Part shown: positions 27,346 to 35,468 of the stretch, piece by piece
Layout of the letters: the number at the start of each line of letters is the position of its first letter
Numbering within the stretch: position 1 is the first letter of the stretch
From: Paenibacillus sp. RUD330
GTDB taxonomy: Bacteria; Bacillota; Bacilli; Paenibacillales; Paenibacillaceae
Direction: 5' to 3'
Length of the DNA: 64,000 bases
NCBI RefSeq assembly: GCF_002243345.2
Contig: NZ_CP022655.2
Span: forward strand, 4,404,501 to 4,468,500
The notes under the pieces: generated by a model
Seen by the model: the letters and a program-made list of their open reading frames with translations, nothing else
Databases searched by the model: none
Told to the model about the DNA's origin: nothing
Program-made: the position numbers and the translations under genes

Positions 27346-27732
27346 TCAGCTTCCTCTATAGCTGCTGTATCCGCCTGGAGCGACGAGCAGCGGAACATGG
27401 TAGTTCCCGCCCGAAGCCGTCACGGTGAAGCGGATCGGAATCTGCTCCAGAAACCGCTCCCCGGCCGCTCCAGTCCCTTCTTCCAAACCTTGCGCCGACC
27501 GCTCCAGGGACCGGAAGTAATCGCCTGCGAAAAACAGCAGCTCGTAAATGCCCGGCGTCAACGCTTCGCCCTCGAGCAGAGGCTGATCCAGCCTTCCGTC
27601 CACGTTCGTGGCGTTTTCCCGAATGATGCCTTTGCCGCCGGCGCCCTCCAGCCTCGCAAGCTGCAGCTTCATGCCTGCGGCCGGGCCGCCATGGGCCATG
27701 TCCAGCACATGGGTCGTCAATTTGCCTTCCAT
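27346..27732 (-). CDS. pucM: 5-hydroxyisourate hydrolase
   Basis: A transthyretin-like protein of 128 residues. It begins MEGKLTTHVLDMAHG, with the catalytic His, and ends with the family tetrapeptide YRGS. It converts 5-hydroxyisourate to OHCU, the step before the decarboxylase encoded just upstream. GGAGGAG precedes the ATG. Confidence 0.93.
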   Translation of the reverse strand: MEGKLTTHVLDMAHGGPAAGMKLQLARLEGAGGKGIIRENATNVDGRLDQPLLEGEALTPGIYELLFFAGDYFRSLERSAQGLEEGTGAAGERFLEQIPIRFTVTASGGNYHVPLLVAPGGYSSYRGS

Positions 27733-27796
27733 TCAAGCTCCTCCTCGATCGCCCTTGTTTCGTCGCGGCTGCTCCCCCTCTCGCGGCGGACTGCCG

Positions 27797-28303
27797 TCAT
27801 TCCGAGATCAGATCAGCGAGCCGGAAGCCGGTTATGCGCGCGATTTCCCGCAGCGCCTGGTCGAGCTCCTCTCCGCGCTCCCTGCCCGCGCGCTCGGCCA
27901 GCGAGGAGAGGATGTCGTCCTTGCTCTTGCCCCGCACGGCCAAAATGAACGGAAAGTCGAAGCGGCCCATATAGTCCCGGTTCAGCGAGTTGAACCGCTC
28001 GTATTCCTCCGCGCTCAGGCTGTCCAGCCCCGCTCCCTTCTGCTCCGATACGGACAGATCGCTCATCGCCAGCTTCGCGCCGAGATCGGGATGGCAGCGC
28101 AGCAGCGCCAGCACCTTCCCTTCCGGCGCGCTCCGGGCGGCATTCACCATGGCCGCATGCAGCTCCTCCGCGGATTCGAACGGCCGCAGCGGCTCCACTG
28201 CCCCGGCTACCCAGGGAGAATGCTCGAAGATGCCGCCAAGAGCTTCCACGAAGGCTGCGGCAGGCAATCCGTTCAGCTGTTCCAGCGTCCATTCCGCGCT
28301 CAC
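27797..28303 (-). CDS. OHCU decarboxylase
   Basis: A 168-residue protein of the 2-oxo-4-hydroxy-4-carboxy-5-ureidoimidazoline decarboxylase family. The catalytic stretch HPDLGAKLAMSDLS and FNSLNRDYMGRFDFPFI are conserved. It yields S-allantoin. The GTG start at 28303 overlaps the deaminase stop by 4 bp, with GAGGGA upstream. In B. subtilis this domain is fused to uricase in PucL; here it stands alone and complete, and no uricase domain follows. Confidence 0.9.
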   Translation of the reverse strand: MSAEWTLEQLNGLPAAAFVEALGGIFEHSPWVAGAVEPLRPFESAEELHAAMVNAARSAPEGKVLALLRCHPDLGAKLAMSDLSVSEQKGAGLDSLSAEEYERFNSLNRDYMGRFDFPFILAVRGKSKDDILSSLAERAGRERGEELDQALREIARITGFRLADLISE

Positions 28304-28782
28304 GACCAGTATCCCTCGTGGACGGCGACGACCGCTGCCTCGATTTCGGCGAACGGGCCGATGACCGTCACCGGCTTGCTTCCGGCCGCGAACACTTCCC
28401 GGCACGGCAGATCGAGCGTCGGATTCTGCTCGTCGTCGCCGGTCATTTCCAGCAGCCGCTTCTCGCTGATGCCGTAGACGACCGTTCCGAGATTGCCCCA
28501 ATAGATCGATCCCGCGCACATGGCGCAGGGCTCGACCGTCGTGTACATGACGCAGTCCCACAGGAACTTCCTGTCATAGACGGCGGAGGCCCGCTCCATC
28601 AGCGTCGTTTCCGCATGGCCGGTGCAATTGCTCTCCGTAATCTCGATGTTGCCTTGCTCCAGCAGCACACGGCCCTCCTTATCGACCAGAATCGCACCGA
28701 ACGGCGTGTTGCCCGCCGCCCTCGCCCGCTTCGACACCTCGACTGCGCGCTGCAAATAAAGCAGATGGTCTCTTGGCTCCAT
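28300..28782 (-). CDS. Nucleoside/nucleobase deaminase, likely guanine deaminase
   Basis: A cytidine-deaminase-fold zinc hydrolase of 160 residues. The zinc and proton-shuttle motifs are TGHAETTLME and EPCAMCAGSIYWGNL. In a cluster with xanthine dehydrogenase it most likely converts guanine to xanthine. It is not a close match to the B. subtilis guanine deaminase as I recall that sequence, so ammeline- or adenine-type activity remains possible. AAAGGAATG-type ribosome site upstream; 60 bp from the upstream dehydrogenase subunit. Confidence 0.8.
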   Translation of the reverse strand: MEPRDHLLYLQRAVEVSKRARAAGNTPFGAILVDKEGRVLLEQGNIEITESNCTGHAETTLMERASAVYDRKFLWDCVMYTTVEPCAMCAGSIYWGNLGTVVYGISEKRLLEMTGDDEQNPTLDLPCREVFAAGSKPVTVIGPFAEIEAAVVAVHEGYWS

Positions 28783-28842
28783 TCCTTTTCATCTCCTGAC
28801 TTCTCTATCGTTATAGGGCCGGTCCGCCCTTCCGGCTTCGGC

Positions 28843-29487
28843 CTATTCGGCGGGCGGCATCTCCGCCATTCCTTCCGAGGCTCTGCACACCGCACGGAAT
28901 ATGCTTCCGTACCCCGTGCAGCGGCAAATATTGCCTGCCAGCGCCTCCTCCGTCTCCAACCGGCTCGGGCAGCGATTATGCTCCAGCAGCGAAGAAACGG
29001 AGATGACCATTCCCGGCGTGCAGTAGCCGCATTGAAAGCCTCCTTCTTGAAGAAAAGCCGCCTTGACCCGGCCGGCCCGCTCTCCCTGCAGCCCCTCGAT
29101 CGTCACCAGATCCGCGCCGCTGCATTGGTAGGCCGACAGCAGGCAGCTGTTGACCGGCTCTCCGTCCAGCAGCACCATGCAGGCTCCGCATCGTCCGATC
29201 TCGCAGGAGCGCTTGGTTCCCGTTAGGCCCAGCTCCTCCCGGAGAACCGCAAGCATGCGGCGGGCGGGCCATGTCCCGATCGTCCGCTCTTCGCCGTTGA
29301 GGCGGAACTTCAGCTCGAACGTCGGCTCCCCGCTGTCTCCCTCCTTCGCGGGCTTCGACATGGAGAGGACTTGCGGCCCGCTCTCTTCCGCTGTCCGTTC
29401 ATCCTGGATTGAAGCCGCTGCCGAATGCCTTTTGATTTCCAGCTTCGCCTCGCCCTCGGGATATCTCGGGCTGTTGTTATCGAGCAT
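28843..29487 (-). CDS. pucE: Xanthine dehydrogenase, [2Fe-2S] subunit
   Basis: A 214-residue electron-transfer subunit. Two cluster motifs are visible: CEIGRCGAC with its fourth Cys in NSCL, and CGYCTPGMVIS with CRCTGY. The start at 29487 is supported by AAGGAGG 8 nt upstream and overlaps the Mo-subunit gene by 11 bp. It gives an unusual N-terminal tail of about 55 residues before the ferredoxin-like fold (FELKFRLNGEERTIG). A later ATG at 29361 lacks a ribosome site. Confidence 0.92.
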   Translation of the reverse strand: MLDNNSPRYPEGEAKLEIKRHSAAASIQDERTAEESGPQVLSMSKPAKEGDSGEPTFELKFRLNGEERTIGTWPARRMLAVLREELGLTGTKRSCEIGRCGACMVLLDGEPVNSCLLSAYQCSGADLVTIEGLQGERAGRVKAAFLQEGGFQCGYCTPGMVISVSSLLEHNRCPSRLETEEALAGNICRCTGYGSIFRAVCRASEGMAEMPPAE

Positions 29488-31792
29488 CCGCTTCGCCTCC
29501 TTCCGCTTCCGCTTGCAGCTCTCCCTGGAAAGACCGCTGGAGCAGCTCCGGCTGCACCGGAAGCTTCCTCGCTCTGATGCCGGTCGCTTGCCGGATCGCA
29601 GCCGCGATGGCGGGAGCGAGCGCGACCGAGCCGATTTCCCCGACTCCGCGGGGACCGTAGGCGTCGTCCTCGGGCAGCTCCTCGATGGCCTCCACCGTCA
29701 ACCGCCCGCTGTCCGCCGCCGTCGGCACGAGATACGTATCGAGATTGCGGGTCAGGTAACGCCCCTCTTCCATGACGGCATCCTCGCTCAGCGCGAAGCC
29801 TAGCGCCATGGAGGCTCCTCCTTCGATCTGCCCGAGATAGCCTTGCGGATTGGCGACGGGACCGGCGGCTACGGCATGGTACTGGTCGGTCACCTTGACC
29901 CGGCCGGTCAGCAGGTCCACCTCCACCCGCGCCGCCACTGCGGCGTACGTGTAGAGGAAGTGGGCTCCGACATGCTTTTTCGTCGTGACGGGATAATGGA
30001 ACGTCGTCTCGCAGCGCAGCGTCCGGCCCGAAGCTCGGAGGCGCTGCGACAGCTCCCGGTAAGAGAGGACCAGCCCGCCCTGCCGATCGCAGACTCCTCC
30101 CTCGCCGGTCTCCAGCTCCTCGGACCGAAGGCCCGAAGCGTCGGATGCCTCTTCCTTGAGGCGCCGCGTCAGCTCCGGATGAAGCCTGCGCAGCGCCATC
30201 CACATCATGCTCGTCGCGCGTGAGGCCGTGCTGGAGCCGCTGTTCGGAACCTTGTCGGTGTCTCCGATGACGATGCGCACGTCTGCGGCCCCGAACCCGA
30301 ACTGCTCGATCAGCATCCCCTGCAGCGTGGCGATCAGTCCTTGGCCGAATTCCTCGTAGCCGAAAACCGCCTCGATCACGCCATCCTCAGCAAGCTGCAG
30401 AATGCCTCCCGCCGGATCGGGAATGCCGTAGCCGAGACCGGCTCCATGCATCGTGATCGCGGCTCCGATGCCGGTCCGGATCCACGGCTTTTTGCGTGGG
30501 CTTGAATCTTTCCGCTCCAGCGTCTGCCGGCGCTGCCTCCAAAGCGGGCTGCGCTCCAACGCTTCCCACACCTGCCGCGCTCCCTCCGTCTGCGCGATCG
30601 GCTGCCCGAGCGGTCCGGGATCCCCCGTGCGGCGCATGTTGAGGCGCCTGAACTCCCATGGATCCATTCCATGCAGCTCCGCCAGCTCATCCATCTGCCC
30701 CTCCAGGGCGAAGATCGCCTGATTGCCGCCAAAGCCGCGGAATTCCCCGGATACGCCGTTGTTCGTATAAACCGCCGAGCCCTCCACATCGAGGTTCGGA
30801 TGAAGATAAGGTCCGATCACATGCTCGGTTGAGAAATTGAGCACCTCGGCCCCCAGCGTGGCGTAAGCCCCCGTATCGGATAAAATGCGGGCCCGGTGGG
30901 CCAGCAGCCTGCCGTCCTTTCCGATGCCCGTCTTCATGGAGATGATCATCGGATGGCGCTTCAGCCCGGCCCGGACGGACTCCATGCGGGAATTGTGCAG
31001 GCGCACGGGCCGGCCTGTCGCCAGCGCGAGCAGGCAGCCGTACGGCTGGACGTTCAGCTCGTCCTTGCCTCCGAAGGAGCCGCCGATCGGGCTGGATACG
31101 ACGCGGATCCGCTCCTCCTCCCAATTCAGGATGCGAGCCAGCTGCATCCGGTCCATAAGGCCGTGCTGAGTCGCCGAATACACGGTCAGCCTGCCATCCT
31201 TCTCCGGAATGAAGAGGCCGCCCTCGGTTTCCATGTAGGTATGCATCTGGCGGGGAGTGGAATAGACATTCTCGACGATATGATGGCATCCGGCAAAAGC
31301 CGCCTCCGCATCGCCCGTCCTGTATTCCGTCCGATGCAGCAGATTGCCGTCCTCATGCAGGCGCGGGGCGTCCTCCTCGAGAGACTGCGCAGGATCGCTC
31401 AGCACCGGCAGCGGCTCGTAGTCGACCTCTATGAGGGCGAGCGCGGCTTCCGCCAGCTCGTCGCTGTCCGCGGCGACTGCCGCCAATGCGTCCCCGATAT
31501 ACCGGACCCGGTCCTCGCAGAACACGGGCTGATGGGGAAAAGCGATGCCGAACCGGTTCAGGCCCGGCACGTCCTTATGGGTAAGCACCGCATGCACGCC
31601 GGGCAATGCCAGCGCCTTGCCGATGAAGATCGACTTGATCGCCGCATGGGGATGGGCGCTTCGAAGAACGCGTCCGCACAGCGCGTCCGGAAGCTGCATG
31701 TCGGTCAAATACGTCAGCCTTCCGTTCACCTTGTCCGGACCGTCCGGCCGGGTCCGCCAGCGCTCTCCGCTGGACTCACGGTCAAGAATCAT
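29477..31792 (-). CDS. pucD: Xanthine dehydrogenase, molybdenum-binding subunit
   Basis: A 771-residue molybdopterin subunit that hydroxylates hypoxanthine and xanthine. Family features include the N-terminal GPDKVNGRLTYLTDMQLPD, the FGGKDELN segment near the pterin, RGFGGNQA, and the C-terminal GVGEIGSVALAPAI carrying the catalytic Glu. AAGGAGAGG precedes the ATG. It is separated from the FAD-subunit gene by an unusual 310-bp gap with repeats and a hairpin, but runs in the same direction. Confidence 0.93.
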   Translation of the reverse strand: MILDRESSGERWRTRPDGPDKVNGRLTYLTDMQLPDALCGRVLRSAHPHAAIKSIFIGKALALPGVHAVLTHKDVPGLNRFGIAFPHQPVFCEDRVRYIGDALAAVAADSDELAEAALALIEVDYEPLPVLSDPAQSLEEDAPRLHEDGNLLHRTEYRTGDAEAAFAGCHHIVENVYSTPRQMHTYMETEGGLFIPEKDGRLTVYSATQHGLMDRMQLARILNWEEERIRVVSSPIGGSFGGKDELNVQPYGCLLALATGRPVRLHNSRMESVRAGLKRHPMIISMKTGIGKDGRLLAHRARILSDTGAYATLGAEVLNFSTEHVIGPYLHPNLDVEGSAVYTNNGVSGEFRGFGGNQAIFALEGQMDELAELHGMDPWEFRRLNMRRTGDPGPLGQPIAQTEGARQVWEALERSPLWRQRRQTLERKDSSPRKKPWIRTGIGAAITMHGAGLGYGIPDPAGGILQLAEDGVIEAVFGYEEFGQGLIATLQGMLIEQFGFGAADVRIVIGDTDKVPNSGSSTASRATSMMWMALRRLHPELTRRLKEEASDASGLRSEELETGEGGVCDRQGGLVLSYRELSQRLRASGRTLRCETTFHYPVTTKKHVGAHFLYTYAAVAARVEVDLLTGRVKVTDQYHAVAAGPVANPQGYLGQIEGGASMALGFALSEDAVMEEGRYLTRNLDTYLVPTAADSGRLTVEAIEELPEDDAYGPRGVGEIGSVALAPAIAAAIRQATGIRARKLPVQPELLQRSFQGELQAEAEGGEADAR

Positions 31793-31810
31793 CGCGTCCC
31801 TCTCCTTCTT

Positions 31811-31904
31811 AAAACGAATGGCTAGACTATGGAGCGGGAGCTGGAACTCCGAAAACGGATGGCTAGACTGTCGAGCGGAGCTGGAACTCTGAAAACGGAT
31901 GGCT
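31811..31904. repeat. Tandem repeat of about 40 bp, 2.3 copies
   Basis: Copies at 31811-31851 and 31852-31891 and a partial copy at 31892-31904. Each starts AAAACGRATGGCTAGACT and continues through GAGCTGGAACTC. The copies differ at a few positions. Confidence 0.85.
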
Positions 31905-31919
31905 CCTCCGATCGCTGTT

Positions 31920-31969
31920 GAAGACGGATTTCATGATTTTCCACCCCTGATAAGGGGAAATCCGTCTTC
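31920..31969. repeat. Long hairpin element
   Basis: A 12-bp perfect outer stem GAAGACGGATTT/AAATCCGTCTTC (31920-31931 and 31958-31969) encloses an inner CCCC/GGGG stem (31944-31957). No T-run follows, so an mRNA-stability or mobile-repeat (REP-like) element is as likely as a terminator. Confidence 0.75.
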
Positions 31970-32102
31970 AAAGGCGAACGCTGCCGCTTCTCCAGAGCAC
32001 ATCCGTTCTTCTCCGTATCCCTTCTCCAGCAGTTGCGGCTGCAGGCTCTCCGTACGGGCGGCAGCTTCGTCCGCCGTTCACACCTACGGCTGAAGCCGGA
32101 AG

Positions 32103-33008
32103 TCAGCTTCCGCTCCAGGCCTCCCACACGGCTGCCGCAGCAAGATTGGCCGCCGTCCGCCGCCGGTAATCGGCATCCGCGAAGACGTCGCCGGCAGGCA
32201 GGAACTCGGCCAGCGCCGCAGCATGCGCGGCAGCGGCGGCTTCGGCCGCGCCAGCGCCGCCGGCAATGGCGCCGAGAGCGGCCCGCTCCGCAAGGCGAAG
32301 CCGCTGCGGGATGCAGGAGCCGCCGCCGGCGGCAAGCCGCAGCGCGGGCTGTCCGCCCTGCTCCGGTTGCATCGTTCCCGTCGCGGCGAAGCTGACGAGC
32401 GACGGAGTGAACGACTCGCGGCGCCCGACCTTGCGCCAGCAATGCCAGACGCCCGCAGCCTGCGGCTCCGCCCGGCTCTGCCGAAGCCGGATTCCGGCCA
32501 GCAGCCGCCGTTCCGGCTCCGCCGAGGAGCGGCGCTCATCGAGCCATTCATCCAGCGGCTGATCGGCCAGCCCGGCTCCGTCATACCAGAGGAGTCCGGC
32601 TTCCAGCGCCAGCAGCGCCGGAAGCGAGTCCCCGATCGCCGAGGCGGCATTGCCGCCCAGCGTGCCGAGGCTGCGGATGCCCGGGCCCCCGATCGTGCCG
32701 ACAGCCTCATGCAGCAGCGGCCAGCGCTCGCGGATGGGCACAGAACGCTTTACGGCCGCAAGCGTAGCCTGCGAGCCGACAAGGATTCCTTCGGAATCGG
32801 CCGCGATGTCCGCAAGCCCGGGTATTCCTCTCAAGTCCAGCAAATACGGCGGGAGCGGCGCTCCGTTTTCCCACTGCGTCCGCAGCAGGGAGCCTCCGGA
32901 CACCGGCACGGACGCCGCTCCCCGGCCGGCCCGGAGCAGCCAGGCTTCCTGCAGCGACTTCGGCTTCAGAAGCGCCGGCTGCATGCCGGGCATGGATTGA
33001 ACCGCCAT
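32103..33008 (-). CDS. pucC: Xanthine dehydrogenase, FAD-binding subunit
   Basis: A 301-residue flavin subunit of the CO-dehydrogenase medium-chain type. The FAD-binding motif is in VGTIGGPGIRSLGTLGGNAAS, and the N-terminus LLKPKSLQEAWLLRA is typical. It passes electrons from the [2Fe-2S] subunit to NAD. ATG 33008 is chosen because AAGGAGG lies upstream. The C-terminal third is very Ala-rich. It sits between the transporter genes and the other dehydrogenase subunits. Confidence 0.9.
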   Translation of the reverse strand: MAVQSMPGMQPALLKPKSLQEAWLLRAGRGAASVPVSGGSLLRTQWENGAPLPPYLLDLRGIPGLADIAADSEGILVGSQATLAAVKRSVPIRERWPLLHEAVGTIGGPGIRSLGTLGGNAASAIGDSLPALLALEAGLLWYDGAGLADQPLDEWLDERRSSAEPERRLLAGIRLRQSRAEPQAAGVWHCWRKVGRRESFTPSLVSFAATGTMQPEQGGQPALRLAAGGGSCIPQRLRLAERAALGAIAGGAGAAEAAAAAHAAALAEFLPAGDVFADADYRRRTAANLAAAAVWEAWSGS

Positions 33009-33097
33009 GTCTTTTCCTCCTTCCGGCACGGAATGAACGCCGTGCCCCATGCATGCCTTTCGCGGCCGAACCCCCGGCCCCTCAGTCCTGGATATCC

Positions 33098-34027
33098 TTA
33101 CAGGCGCTGCTCCCGAATGTACGGGCTGCCCAGCGCTTCGGGCGAGCCGGACGGCTTGCCGCGGTTGCGCCAGCCTAGATACATGAGCACGAGAATCGTG
33201 ACGACGTACGGAATCATTTTCAGGAAATACGACGGAATTGCGGTGCCCTCCAGCTGGATGCGGAAGCCGAGCGAGTCCAGCGCCCCGAAGAAGTAGGCGC
33301 ACAGCAAGGCGCGCAGCGGATTCCAGCGGGCGAAGATGATGAGCGCCACGGCGATCCAGCCTCTGCCTGCCGTCATGCCTTCGTTCCAGACCGGCGAATA
33401 GACGAGCAGCAGATCCGCTCCGGCCAGCCCGATCAGGACGGCTCCCGCCGTGACGTACAGGTAGCGGGACAGCTGGACGCGGATGCCCATGACGTCCGCA
33501 GTCGCCGGATTGTCGCCCATCGCCCGCAAATGCAGTCCCCAGGAGGTTCGGTGGATGAGCAGATGCAAGAGGACGGCAAGCGCGAAGCTTGCCCAGGTGA
33601 ACACATCCAGATGCGCGAACAAGTCGCCTAGCACCGGCACGCCGTCCAGGAAAGCCAGATTCACCTTCGGCACCGGAGCCGGCATCGGCTGGCCGCTGAC
33701 CGGCTTGCCGAGGTAAGCGCTGAGGCCGGTGCCGAACAGCGTCATTGCGAGGCCCGTGACGATATGGTTGGCCCGCAGCGACACCGTCATGAAGGCATGG
33801 ATCAGGCCAAGCGCCGCCGAGACGCCGGCTGCCGCCAGCAGCGCCAGGCCAAGGCTCCCCGTCCGCAAGTAGAGCATGCAGGCGGTTACGGCGCCCATCA
33901 GCATGATGCCCTCAGTGCCGAGCTGGATGATGCCGGCGCGTTCGTTCAGAATTCCGCCCAGAGTCGCGATCAACAGCGGTGTGCCGGAAGCGATGGCGGC
34001 TGCAAGCAGCATGATGAGAAAATCCAT
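33098..34027 (-). CDS. Purine nucleoside ABC transporter permease (NupQ-like)
   Basis: A 309-residue permease with about eight to ten hydrophobic segments, of the BMP-type (branched-chain amino acid-like) nucleoside family. The stretch GGILNERAGIIQLGTEGIMLMGA is diagnostic. It pairs with the permease encoded just upstream, 25 bp away. Together with the ATPase and lipoprotein it should import purine nucleosides or bases for the catabolic enzymes downstream. Confidence 0.9.
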   Translation of the reverse strand: MDFLIMLLAAAIASGTPLLIATLGGILNERAGIIQLGTEGIMLMGAVTACMLYLRTGSLGLALLAAAGVSAALGLIHAFMTVSLRANHIVTGLAMTLFGTGLSAYLGKPVSGQPMPAPVPKVNLAFLDGVPVLGDLFAHLDVFTWASFALAVLLHLLIHRTSWGLHLRAMGDNPATADVMGIRVQLSRYLYVTAGAVLIGLAGADLLLVYSPVWNEGMTAGRGWIAVALIIFARWNPLRALLCAYFFGALDSLGFRIQLEGTAIPSYFLKMIPYVVTILVLMYLGWRNRGKPSGSPEALGSPYIREQRL

Positions 34028-34052
34028 AGGTCGATAGCCTCCCGGCGCGGTG

Positions 34053-35468
34053 TCAGGCGGTGCGGCGGATTCGGAACTTGGCCGCCATGTCGCCTGCGAT
34101 GAGACAGAACAGGATCGCTCCTTGAATCATGGAAGAGATGGAGGAGGGCATGCCGATCGTCTGCACGCTGTAGCCTCCTACGATGAGGCCGCCGAAAAAG
34201 AACGAGGTGACGAGCAGTCCCGCCGGATGAAGCTTGGCGAGCCAGGCGACGATGATGGCGGTATAGCCGTAGCCGGGCGAGATGCCGTACATGAGCCGGT
34301 GGGCGACTCCCGACACCTCCGCCATGCCGGCGATGCCGGCGAGGCCGCCGCTGATGCCCATGACGATCAGGATATGGCGGCGGATGCTGATGCCCGCTCC
34401 CCGCGCCGCGTCGGGATTGGCTCCGATCAGCCTGAGCTCGTAGCCCCAGCGGGTGTAGCGGATCATGACCGCGTACAGGATGACGGCGCCGACGGCGAAC
34501 AGCAGCCCGAGATGAAGGCGGGAATCGCCCAGCACCGGCAGCGACTGGTTGTCGCCGAACATCGGCGTGCCGGGGAAGTTGAAGCCCTTGGGATCCTTCC
34601 ACGGACCGAAGACGACGTAATTCAGGCCGAGCAGGGCGATATAGTTCAGCATGAGCGAAGTGATGAGCTCGTTGACCTGGAAATACGTCCGCGGAATGGC
34701 GGTCAGCAGCCCCCAGAACGCTCCGGCGGCGATGCCCGCGGCCAGCATGCACGGAATCGACAGCCAGAGCGGCAAGTCCGGCATGTAGATCGTAACCGCG
34801 GTTGCGCCCATGGCGCCTGCGAGGAACTGCCCCTCCGCGCCGATGTTCCACACGGAGATCCGATAGGCGATCGAGACGCCTAGTCCGCACAGCAGCAGCG
34901 GAATCGCTTTGACGAGCGTTTCGGCAAGTCCGAATTCGGTGCCGAAGGCTCCACGGAACATTTTGGCGTATACGGTAACGGGGTTCATGCCGTTCGCCCC
35001 GATGAAGACGGCGCAAATGAGCAAGCCCATGAGGATGGAGACGACCGGCGTCCACCAGGGCGAGCCCTTGCCCGCCGGATCGATCTCCAGCCGGAACGGA
35101 AAGCGCGGCTTATCCGTCCCGGGCGCCCCCGAGGCGCTCGGACTTCCTGGCGGGGCTTCGGCGTATTGTGCCGATCCGCTCGCCGATGCCGCCTTTATCG
35201 GAGCTGCCAGGATATAGACGATGTCTCCCCCGGCGGAAGCCAGCATCTGCGCCCCCCTTGCCGGGGGCTGCTCCTGCCGACGCCGCTCCGCTGCCGCTCC
35301 GGCAGCCGCAGCGGAGCCCGATTCCTCCGGCATCACTTGCCTCCTCTGCGCCAAATCCGATCCGCCGGCCGAAGCGCTGCCCGGTTCCTCCGGCTTCGCA
35401 GCGTGCCTCTGCGCCATGGCCGCCCCGGCGGCCGAAGCGCCGACAGCGATGAATTTCAGCCTGCTCAT
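34053..35468 (-). CDS. Purine nucleoside ABC transporter permease (NupP-like) with long N-terminal insert
   Basis: A 471-residue permease of the same family; the conserved core begins near residue 125 (PFRLEIDPAGKGSPWWTPVV) and includes SVWNIGAEGQFLAGAMGA. The first 120 residues are low-complexity, Ala/Ser/Gly/Gln-rich, with a degenerate unit of about 21 residues (AQRHAAKPEEPGSA, then AQRRQVMPEESGSA). The start is supported by a 4-bp ATGA overlap with the ATPase gene. Such a leader is absent from the permeases I know and would lie in the cytoplasm ahead of the first membrane helix. Confidence 0.88.
   Translation of the reverse strand: MSRLKFIAVGASAAGAAMAQRHAAKPEEPGSASAGGSDLAQRRQVMPEESGSAAAAGAAAERRRQEQPPARGAQMLASAGGDIVYILAAPIKAASASGSAQYAEAPPGSPSASGAPGTDKPRFPFRLEIDPAGKGSPWWTPVVSILMGLLICAVFIGANGMNPVTVYAKMFRGAFGTEFGLAETLVKAIPLLLCGLGVSIAYRISVWNIGAEGQFLAGAMGATAVTIYMPDLPLWLSIPCMLAAGIAAGAFWGLLTAIPRTYFQVNELITSLMLNYIALLGLNYVVFGPWKDPKGFNFPGTPMFGDNQSLPVLGDSRLHLGLLFAVGAVILYAVMIRYTRWGYELRLIGANPDAARGAGISIRRHILIVMGISGGLAGIAGMAEVSGVAHRLMYGISPGYGYTAIIVAWLAKLHPAGLLVTSFFFGGLIVGGYSVQTIGMPSSISSMIQGAILFCLIAGDMAAKFRIRRTA

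Larger units (their letters stand above)
31793..32102. other. 310-bp gap inside the purine operon, repeats and hairpin, no gene
   Basis: The spacer between the FAD and Mo subunits is much longer than the others in the run (mostly under 110 bp). It contains a 40-bp tandem repeat and a long palindromic element, described separately. No gene is supported. Confidence 0.7.

Noticed and set aside
26059-27948. 629-codon open frame on the plus strand over allantoinase
   Set aside because: Antisense shadow of pucH and pucM; no domain and no ribosome binding site.
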